Assembly: GCF_900095825.1 (NCBI RefSeq)
Contig: NZ_LT608315.1
Coordinates: 2,560,213 to 2,624,212, forward strand
Direction of reading: 5' to 3'
Length of the DNA stretch: 64,000 bases
Source of the DNA: Acidaminococcus massiliensis
GTDB lineage: Bacteria; Bacillota; Negativicutes; Acidaminococcales; Acidaminococcaceae
Shown: positions 57,714 to 64,000 of the stretch, one piece after another
Numbering within the stretch: the stretch's first letter is position 1
How the letters are laid out: every line of letters starts with the position of its first letter
The notes under the pieces: model-generated
Database searches by the model: none
What the model was told of the DNA's origin: nothing
Seen by the model: the letters and a program-made list of their open reading frames with translations, nothing else
Program-made: the position numbers and the translations under genes

Positions 57714-58655
57714 TTACAGCACCGCGTCACTCATCAGCAAGGCCATGATGGCTTTCTGTACGTGGAGCCGGTTTTCCGCTTCGTCGAACACCGCTGACTG
57801 GGGGCCTTCGATCACTTCATCGGTAATTTCTTCTCCCCGGTGAGCCGGCAGGCAGTGGAGCACCATAGCGTCCGGACGGGCCAGATCCAGCAGATGCTGG
57901 TTGATCTGATATTCATGGAGGGCTTTTTTCCGTTCTTCCCGCTGGGCTTCTTCTCCCATGCTGGCCCAAACATCCGTATAGAGAACATCGGCCCCCTTGG
58001 CCGCATCTTCCATGTCTTCCTGGACGGTGATGGTGCAGCCGGTGATGGCCGCATCCATTTTTGCCTGGGCCACGATATGGGGATCCGGCTGGTACCCTTT
58101 GGGGCTGGCGCAGACCATATTCATCCCCACTTTGGCACAAGCGAACATCAGGGAATGGGCCATGTTGTTCCCATCTCCTACATAGACCAGCTTCCGTCCC
58201 TTCAGCACATCTTTATATTCCAAGATGGTGAACATATCCGTCAGTGCCTGACAGGGATGGAGCAGATCCGTCAGTCCGTTGATCACCGGGACCGTAGCAT
58301 AATCTGCCAATTCCTTCACCGCTTCATGGGAGAAGGTCCGGATCATGATGCCGTCTACGAAACGGGACAGGACCCGTGCTGTATCTTTGACTGGTTCACC
58401 TCGGCCGATTTGGGAAGTGGCTTCACTCATATAAATGGGATGTCCGCCCAGTTGGTGGAACCCCGTTTCAAATGAGACCCGGGTACGGGTAGAAGCTTTG
58501 GAAAAGATCATGGCCAGTGTTTTCCCCTTCAGGTATTCATGGGGTTCTCCCAGCTTCTGCTTCTTCTTCAGTTTTCTGCTTACGTCCAGGATGGTGGCAA
58601 CTTCGCCCACTGACAGATCATGGATGGAAATCAAATCCTTATTTCTTAAAGCCAT
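57714..58655 (-). CDS. argF: Ornithine carbamoyltransferase
   Basis: 313 residues. Carbamoyl-phosphate loop SKASTRTRVSFE (about 53-64) and the HCLPAHRGEEI ornithine-side motif (near 269) are present. It converts ornithine to citrulline. Context with argD and argG indicates the anabolic enzyme and not an arcB. Confidence 0.96.
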   Translation of the reverse strand: MALRNKDLISIHDLSVGEVATILDVSRKLKKKQKLGEPHEYLKGKTLAMIFSKASTRTRVSFETGFHQLGGHPIYMSEATSQIGRGEPVKDTARVLSRFVDGIMIRTFSHEAVKELADYATVPVINGLTDLLHPCQALTDMFTILEYKDVLKGRKLVYVGDGNNMAHSLMFACAKVGMNMVCASPKGYQPDPHIVAQAKMDAAITGCTITVQEDMEDAAKGADVLYTDVWASMGEEAQREERKKALHEYQINQHLLDLARPDAMVLHCLPAHRGEEITDEVIEGPQSAVFDEAENRLHVQKAIMALLMSDAVL

Positions 58656-58673
58656 AGTATTCCCTCTTCTTCG

Positions 58674-59864
58674 TTAAAATTCTGCCAAAAGCTCGTCCAG
58701 TCCTTTCAGCAGTGCATCAATATCCTTTTCGCCGATGATCAGCGGCGGTACGAACCGCAGCACATTCCCCGCCGTGCAGTTGATGATGAACCCTTTCTGC
58801 AGGGCTCCCTGGACCAGGGAAGCACCTGGTTTGGCCAATTCCATTCCCAGGATCAGCCCCATGCCCCGGACATCTTTTACCTTGCCCGGATACTTGGTTT
58901 TCAGGGTTTCCAGCCCTTTCTTGAAGTAAGCTCCGGTTTTCGCAGCCTTCTTATCCAGTTCCAATTCTTTCATGGCCTTGATGGCCGCATAGCAGGAAGC
59001 ACAGGAAAGAGCATTTCCCCCGAAAGTGGAACCATGGTCCCCGGGAGCGAATACATGGGCCAGCCGTTCCTGCACCAGGAACGCTCCCATAGGGAAGCCG
59101 CCTCCAATGGCTTTGGCTAAGGTCAGGACATCCGGCTTTACCCCACTGTGCATCCAGGCGAACCAATATCCGGTCCGGCATACCCCGGTCTGGATTTCAT
59201 CGAAGATCAGCAGGGCATCATGGGCTTTGCACAGGGCCTGGACCTTTTCCAAATAGCCGTCCGGCGGCACGTGGACCCCGCCTTCCCCTTGGATCGGTTC
59301 CAGAAGGACGCCGCACACATCATCATCCATGGCCTCTTCCATGGCAGCCAGATCCCCAAAGGGAACGTAGACGAAGCCTTCCGGCAGGGGGCTCAAGCCT
59401 TCATGGTAATGATCTTGGCCAGTAGCTGTCAGGGTTTCCATGGTCCGGCCATGGAAGGAATCTTTGGCTGTGATGATCTTGAATTTCTTCGGATCCTTGC
59501 TGTGGCCGTATTTCCGAGCCAGTTTGATAGCCCCTTCATTGGCTTCCGCCCCGCTATTGCAGAAGAACACCCGGTCGAAGGTAGTCACCTCACACAGCTG
59601 TTTGGCCGCTTTGGCCTGAATTCCATAATAGAACAGGTTGGAACCGTGCATGATCTTGCCAGCCTGTTCGCTCACAGCCTTCACCAGAGGCGGATAGGCA
59701 TACCCCAGGGCGTTGACCGCGATGCCCGCCAGGAAATCCGTATATTTATTCCCATCCGCATCATACAGATACGGTCCTTCTCCGTGGTCCAGAGCAATGG
59801 GGCTCCGTCCAAAGACCGGGAGATAATATTTCTCCGTGGTATCCATGATTTCTTTTGTATCCAT
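58674..59864 (-). CDS. argD: Acetylornithine aminotransferase
   Basis: 396-residue class III PLP aminotransferase. FDEIQTGVCRTG and TLAKAIGGGFPMGA, where Lys binds PLP, are clear. ATG 59864 follows GAGG at about 8 bases. Forms N-acetylornithine from the semialdehyde and glutamate. Confidence 0.95.
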   Translation of the reverse strand: MDTKEIMDTTEKYYLPVFGRSPIALDHGEGPYLYDADGNKYTDFLAGIAVNALGYAYPPLVKAVSEQAGKIMHGSNLFYYGIQAKAAKQLCEVTTFDRVFFCNSGAEANEGAIKLARKYGHSKDPKKFKIITAKDSFHGRTMETLTATGQDHYHEGLSPLPEGFVYVPFGDLAAMEEAMDDDVCGVLLEPIQGEGGVHVPPDGYLEKVQALCKAHDALLIFDEIQTGVCRTGYWFAWMHSGVKPDVLTLAKAIGGGFPMGAFLVQERLAHVFAPGDHGSTFGGNALSCASCYAAIKAMKELELDKKAAKTGAYFKKGLETLKTKYPGKVKDVRGMGLILGMELAKPGASLVQGALQKGFIINCTAGNVLRFVPPLIIGEKDIDALLKGLDELLAEF

Positions 59865-59894
59865 CGTGCATCCTCTTTTCACTGGTTTCTTGAT

Positions 59895-60782
59895 TCAGTC
59901 TCTGACAACTTCCGTACCCACACCCTCGTCGGAGAAGATTTCCTGGAGGATGGAGTGTTCCTGGCGCCCATCGATGATATGGGTCTTGACGGCGCCCCCG
60001 GACAAAGCGGAAATGCAGGCTTTCACCTTGGGGATCATTCCCCCGTCGATACTGCCCTTTACGATCAATTCCTGGGCTTTTTCAAAGGTCAGGGTGGACA
60101 GGAAAGTGCTTTCATCAGTGTGGTCTTCGTAAATGCCCTTCACATCGGTAAGCATCAGGAGCTTTTCCGCCTTCAGGGCACCGGCCACTTCCCCAGCCAC
60201 GCTGTCGGCATTGATATTGTAGGTTTCTCCGTCAGGGCCGATTCCAGTCGGAGCAATCACCGGGATATAATCGTTGGCCAGCAGCAGGTTAATCAGATCC
60301 GTGTTGACTTTTTCCACCGTTCCCACGTATCCGATGTCCACCAGGTTCACCTGTCCGTTTTCGTACACATCCGCCAGATGCTTCCGGGCTTCAATGAGTT
60401 TGGCGTCCTTGCCGTTGAGGCCGATGGCCTTGCCGCCCAGCATGTTCAGCCGGCGCACCAGATCCGTATTGGTCTTTCCCACTAAGGCCAGTTCTGCAAT
60501 CTCCACCGTCTCTTTGTCCGTGACCCGCAGACCGCTGATGAATTCGGATTTCTTTCCAGCCGCTTTCAGCATGGCAGTGATTTCCGGCCCGCCGCCGTGG
60601 ACCACCACCGGGCGCATGCCGGCGCAGCGAAGGAATACAATGTCCTCCAGGACTTTATTTTTGAGATCATCGTTGAGCATGGCATTGCCGCCGTATTTTA
60701 CGACCACCGTTTTCCCTTTGAAAGCGCTTAAATATGGCAGTGCTTCGACTAATATATTCATTTCATTATTTTTGATCTGCAT
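59895..60782 (-). CDS. argB: Acetylglutamate kinase
   Basis: 295 residues of the amino-acid kinase fold with VVKYGGNAM (near 26-34) and VHGGGPEI (near 66-73). ATG 60782 has the strong SD TTAGGAGG; the longer upstream frame lacks a proper start. First gene of argB-argD-argF-argG-argH. Usually the arginine-inhibited control point when an N-terminal helix is present; here the N-terminal extension is short but visible (QIKNNEMNILVEALPYL). Confidence 0.96.
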   Translation of the reverse strand: MQIKNNEMNILVEALPYLSAFKGKTVVVKYGGNAMLNDDLKNKVLEDIVFLRCAGMRPVVVHGGGPEITAMLKAAGKKSEFISGLRVTDKETVEIAELALVGKTNTDLVRRLNMLGGKAIGLNGKDAKLIEARKHLADVYENGQVNLVDIGYVGTVEKVNTDLINLLLANDYIPVIAPTGIGPDGETYNINADSVAGEVAGALKAEKLLMLTDVKGIYEDHTDESTFLSTLTFEKAQELIVKGSIDGGMIPKVKACISALSGGAVKTHIIDGRQEHSILQEIFSDEGVGTEVVRD

Positions 60783-60963
60783 TGCATTTCCTCCTAATCC
60801 AATTCCTCGTGTTTGGGATTTTGCTTCCGAAAATCGGAACCATATAGAATACGCTTGATCAGTCCATGACTTTCTTCTCGCTTTCCAAACAGTTGGCAAA
60901 GCAGAAAACGGCTTTCCCCTTCCAACTTCTCACCAAGCCGCCGTCCCTCCTTTATGTTGCATT

Positions 60964-60992
60964 ATTATACGCTTATATGCATAACAATGCAA
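60964..60992 (-). promoter_or_regulatory. arg operon promoter overlapped by ArgR-like boxes
   Basis: TTGCAT (60992-60987), 17 bases, perfect TATAAT (60969-60964). The element contains TTGCATTGTTATGCAT and a second TGCATTATTATACGC on the other strand, resembling paired ARG boxes (TGCAT...ATGCA) that would let ArgR/AhrC cover the promoter. The leader of about 175 bases (60783-60957) shows no clear terminator. The 60993-61218 stretch before mtgA holds only a weak TGGATT-17-TACAAT promoter candidate near 61165-61193. Confidence 0.65.
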
Positions 60993-61218
60993 CTATTTTT
61001 TTGTTTTTCCCAGGGGAAGTCACATCCTGATAGATGCCTTCATTATAGTACGAAAGAACGGGTTCCATCTACCATTTTTCCGAAAAGAACAGGACAATTT
61101 TGTGACCTGCTCCCAGAATTTCTGCAGGTCATGGAGAAATGCAGGCCCAGCAACGGGTTGCCCATGGATTTTTCTCCTGGTTTCAAGTACAATGGAGAAG
61201 AAAAGGGGGAGAAAACTT

Positions 61219-62013
61219 ATGCGTAAATTGTTATGCATCCTGGTCCTGCTCGCAGGAGCCCTATGCTACTATGTGACCCGTCCTTCCACCATCCATGAAA
61301 AAGTCGGAGCCCCAGCAGAAAGAGCCGTCCTGCAGACCCTGCCAAGAGGAGTGCCCCAAGACAGTTTTGTCCGTGATCTCCCCCGTCCTCTCCAGCTGGC
61401 CTGGCAGGGATGGCACATCCGGGAAATCGCCCGCAGCCGGATTCCCCGGGAAGACTGGGTATCCCTCAAAGACATGTCTTCCTGGCTGCCCAAAGCTCAG
61501 GTAGCTGTGGAAGACAAACGCTTCTACTCCCACCATGGAGTGGATCCGGATGGCATCATCCGAGCCACCCTGGTCAATATCCAGAATGATGAAGTGGTAG
61601 AAGGAGCCAGCACCATCACCCAACAGCTGGTAAAGAATCTGCTGCTGGAGGCAGACCCGTCTCTTCGGCGGAAATTTACGGAAGCGGGGTTGGCTTTCTT
61701 GGTGGAAGCCCGATGCAGCAAACAGGAGATCCTGGAAATGTACCTGAATACCACCTTCTTGGGAGCTGGCGCCACGGGCGTCAAACAAGCCTCCCAAGTG
61801 TATTTCGGCAAAAAGCCTAAGGACCTGAGCCTGCCCCAATCCGCCACTCTGGCCGGTCTCCCCTATGCACCCACCGCTTTGAATCCCTACAACAATTGGC
61901 AGGGCTGCAAAAAGAGACGGAACCTGGTGCTGAACCGGATGGCAGAGCAAGAAATGATTACCCCGGAACAGCTGGAAGATGCCCTGGACAGTCCTTTAGG
62001 GATAGGAAAATAG
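61219..62013 (+). CDS. mtgA: Monofunctional peptidoglycan glycosyltransferase (GT51)
   Basis: 264 residues. A short N-terminal membrane anchor (4-18, LLCILVLLAGALCYY) is followed by the GT51 domain: the catalytic Glu in VAVEDKRFYSHHG (about 96-108), GASTITQQLVKN (about 134-145) and a third motif EILEMYLNTTFLG. No transpeptidase domain follows, so it only polymerises glycan strands from lipid II. ATG 61219 has GGGGGAG 8-14 bases upstream. Confidence 0.92.
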   Translation: MRKLLCILVLLAGALCYYVTRPSTIHEKVGAPAERAVLQTLPRGVPQDSFVRDLPRPLQLAWQGWHIREIARSRIPREDWVSLKDMSSWLPKAQVAVEDKRFYSHHGVDPDGIIRATLVNIQNDEVVEGASTITQQLVKNLLLEADPSLRRKFTEAGLAFLVEARCSKQEILEMYLNTTFLGAGATGVKQASQVYFGKKPKDLSLPQSATLAGLPYAPTALNPYNNWQGCKKRRNLVLNRMAEQEMITPEQLEDALDSPLGIGK

Positions 62014-62056
62014 GGAGTGCTGCACGTTCTGTGCAGCACTCCCTATTTTCCTATCC
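62000..62056. terminator. Bidirectional terminator, 26-bp perfect palindrome
   Basis: Arms 62000-62025 and 62031-62056 are perfectly complementary, with a 5-base loop. The stem includes the stop codons of both mtgA and pgi, and its inner half is GGGAGTGCTGCAC. Confidence 0.9.
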
Positions 62057-63490
62057 TTTTTTCAATTTTTCTCGCATCAGCCGCTTGTAGATTTCCACTC
62101 CTGGTTGATCATAGGCATCTACATCGGCCAGTTCCCCTTCGTAGGCAATGCTCAGCATCAGGAAGTAGAACATCTGGCCCAGATAATACTCGTTCAGTTC
62201 CGGCAGGGTATACAGGGCATTCAGCCGAAAATCACTGGCCAGCGCCTCTTCATTGGCCTCCATGGCTACTTTCAGGGCATGGCCGATATCCAGCCCTTCA
62301 TACTGGGTATATTCCTCGATTTCCTGGAAAGGATTGTGGATATGGATCCGGTTCTTCATGTTGTCGATGAAAAGGAACTGGACCACTTTGTCCCGCCGTC
62401 CATCCTGATGGAGCTGGGTCTGTGCATGCATATCCGTGGTCCCGATGGCCACCACCGGCGTCCGTCCGTAAAATACGGTTTCTCCTTCCCGATTTTTCCG
62501 TTTTCCCAGAGACTCTGCCAGCAGCTGCACATACCATTCTCCCAGTGCCTTCATCCGCATGGCATAAGGCATGAAGACTTCTGTCACAGCCCCATGGTTC
62601 ACAGCTCCTGCATATTTCAACACTGCATTGAACAGTGCCAGATTCTGATCCAGCTGACTGCCTCTGCAGGCCTCATCCATTTCCCTGGCTCCTCGGAGCA
62701 GATCTTCCAAGTCCATCCCCAGGACAGCAGCTACCACCAGCCCCGGGGTAGAAAGAACGCTGAAACGTCCGCCCACACCCACCGGAATATCGAAAACAGG
62801 CCAGGAATATTCCCTTGCCAGACGATTCAAAGGACCTTTTTCCTGCTGTTTGTCCGTAACCACTGCACCGCTGACCTGGAACAAGTGATCCTGTTCCTGG
62901 AGATAGCTGTAAAAATGAAGGAATGCTGCCGTCGGTTCCAGTGTTGTACCAGATTTGGAGATGGGAACCAGCAAAACCCGGAGAGGACGCTGCTGAAGGG
63001 CTTTGCTCTGCTGGGCCAGCACCATCAAGTGGTTCTTCACCCCATCCATGTCCTCCGCATCCAGGTTATTGCCGCTGAAAAAAATCTGGGGCAGCCGTTC
63101 CCGATGCCTCTTGGGCCAATATTCACTGGTATAGCAGTCATAGAGGACCTTTCCTCCCAGATAGGAGCCTCCAACCCCGCAGAAAATCACCGCATCTTCC
63201 TGGATCCGTACCTTTTCCCCAAAAGCCTTCAATTCTTGGAGAAGTTCAGGAGTATTGGGGAAGTCTTTTTTTACATAAGGAAGTCTAGTAAAATAAACCG
63301 GTTCCGGTGTCCCATCCTTAGAAAGATGATGCTTGGCCTTTCCTTCTGTCCGGATTTTCCGGACTGCCTGAGCGGCCTTTTCAGCCCGGGGCGCTAAGGC
63401 TTCCAGCTCCTCCGGCTGGATCCTGTTCTCTCCCAGCATATTGGTCACATCCAGAGAAAAGCCTGAGGGCAAAACGATTTTATGCTGCAT
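62051..63490 (-). CDS. pgi: Glucose-6-phosphate isomerase
   Basis: 479 residues. The sugar-isomerase segments CGVGGSYLGGKVLYD (about 105-119), PISKSGTTLEP (about 178-188) and a C-terminal TQYEGLDIG are typical of the Firmicutes-type PGI. It interconverts glucose-6-P and fructose-6-P. Convergent with mtgA; its last codons lie inside the shared terminator. Confidence 0.93.
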   Translation of the reverse strand: MQHKIVLPSGFSLDVTNMLGENRIQPEELEALAPRAEKAAQAVRKIRTEGKAKHHLSKDGTPEPVYFTRLPYVKKDFPNTPELLQELKAFGEKVRIQEDAVIFCGVGGSYLGGKVLYDCYTSEYWPKRHRERLPQIFFSGNNLDAEDMDGVKNHLMVLAQQSKALQQRPLRVLLVPISKSGTTLEPTAAFLHFYSYLQEQDHLFQVSGAVVTDKQQEKGPLNRLAREYSWPVFDIPVGVGGRFSVLSTPGLVVAAVLGMDLEDLLRGAREMDEACRGSQLDQNLALFNAVLKYAGAVNHGAVTEVFMPYAMRMKALGEWYVQLLAESLGKRKNREGETVFYGRTPVVAIGTTDMHAQTQLHQDGRRDKVVQFLFIDNMKNRIHIHNPFQEIEEYTQYEGLDIGHALKVAMEANEEALASDFRLNALYTLPELNEYYLGQMFYFLMLSIAYEGELADVDAYDQPGVEIYKRLMREKLKKG

Positions 63491-63572
63491 GAGTTATACG
63501 ATGCTCCTTTGTCAATTGACTTCTGTCAGTCCATAAAAAATATCATATCATGTTCCAAGAAAGAGTGCAACT

Positions 63573-63608
63573 AAAAGACGCCTGCATCTTTCGATGCAGG
63601 CGTCTTTT
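63573..63608 (-). terminator. Terminator of rRNA operon 2
   Basis: 16-bp perfect stem AAAAGACGCCTGCATC / GATGCAGGCGTCTTTT, loop TTTC region, after the second 5S copy. Stem conserved and loop changed relative to 21137-21169. Confidence 0.9.
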
Positions 63609-63611
63609 CCT

Positions 63612-63728
63612 AACCGGCAGCTCCCTATCCTCCCGGACCGTTTCCAGTCGAGTACTTTCGGCGTATAAGGGCTTAACTGCTGTGTTCGGCATGGGAACAG
63701 GTGGATCCCCTTAGCTATCGCCACCGGA
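63612..63728 (-). rRNA. rrf: 5S ribosomal RNA, second copy
   Basis: Identical by eye to 21176-21292 over its length; offset is 42,436 bases. Confidence 0.95.
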
Positions 63729-63796
63729 TTATGTAACTGAAGGCATGAGCCCTCAAAACTTCATGAAGAGACGTTCTTTCATCTAACGGCCCGATT

Positions 63797-64000
63797 TAAG
63801 TCAAGCCCTCGACATATTAGTACAGGTCAGCTTAACATATCACTACGCTTCCACACCCTGCCTATCAACCTGGTAATCTTCCAGGTGTCTTACCAGCTTA
63901 CGCTGTGAGAGATCTCATCTTAAGGATGGTTTCACGCTTAGATGCTTTCAGCGTTTATCCGTTCCGGACGTAGCTACCCAACTATACCCTTGGCAGGATA
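63797..64000 (-). rRNA. rrl: 23S ribosomal RNA, second copy, 3' end only
   Basis: About 204 bases of 23S, continuing beyond the window. It differs from the first copy at a few positions, for example GGTAATCTTCC against GGTCTTCTTCC (plus-strand view near 63873) and CTTACGC against CTTATGC. Confidence 0.95.

Noticed and set aside
60783..60899. N-terminal extension of ArgB by up to 39 residues.
   Set aside because: The extension lacks an SD and similarity to the family, whereas ATG 60782 has TTAGGAGG.
60856..60933. A 24-codon leader peptide (starting GTG AGA AGT TGG) before argB.
   Set aside because: It is not rich in arginine codons, its SD spacing is poor and no attenuator hairpin follows; probably chance.

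Overview
This 64 kb window comes from the chromosome of a diderm Firmicute of the class Negativicutes. The evidence is the combination of a giant trimeric autotransporter adhesin, whose outer-membrane anchor is followed by an SLH domain, with a Firmicutes-type gene set (PyrR, HutP family, CdaA/CdaR, Mn-dependent pyrophosphatase). Base composition is moderately GC-rich except in one IS element. My best guess is Acidaminococcus or a close relative; this is inference from gene content, not from a search.

Layout. 1-12 kb: two tandem minus-strand adhesin genes, the first cut by the window edge, the second encoding 3,688 residues. 12.4-21 kb: an alpha/beta hydrolase, then a convergent minus-strand block lspA-rluD-pyrR-smc-ftsY headed by a 6S RNA gene, and a crotonase upstream. 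21-26.8 kb: a complete rRNA operon read leftward (16S, tRNA-Ile, tRNA-Ala, 23S, 5S) with two promoters. 26.8-35 kb: an unknown protein plus a DUF2971 protein, a LytTR regulator, a three-gene ATGA-coupled operon (metalloprotease, inactivated beta-lactamase fold, FAD enzyme), a CorC-like membrane protein and an isochorismatase-like hydrolase. 35-42.6 kb: a sulfur/serine amino-acid catabolism island (RidA, PatB-type C-S lyase, amino-acid symporter, glutaredoxin-like protein, two UPF0597 desulfidase/dehydratase proteins, a GNAT) with a divergent XRE regulator. 42.6-51.6 kb: a four-tRNA cluster, HutP family protein, NADP isocitrate dehydrogenase, an IS3-family element, Mn pyrophosphatase, and the cdaA-cdaR-FAD protein operon. 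51.7-55 kb: an M20 amidohydrolase, PhzF-like protein and AzlCD exporter. 55-63.5 kb: argBDFGH, a monofunctional peptidoglycan glycosyltransferase and pgi. 63.57 kb to the end: the 3' part of a second rRNA operon in the same orientation.

How it fits together. The island at 35-42 kb reads as a pathway in which amino-acid uptake is followed by beta-elimination of cysteine or serine to 2-aminoacrylate, which RidA then clears. The arg operon has a near-consensus promoter overlapped by ArgR-like boxes, but argC and argJ are not here. CdaA/CdaR supply c-di-AMP. The adhesin would sit in the outer membrane and bind peptidoglycan through its SLH tail.

Most notable non-coding structure: a family of terminators sharing a TGCTGCA-type stem; an IS3 element inserted precisely in the loop of one of them; short tandem repeats just past several stop codons; and a terminator inside the adhesin's own 5' leader.
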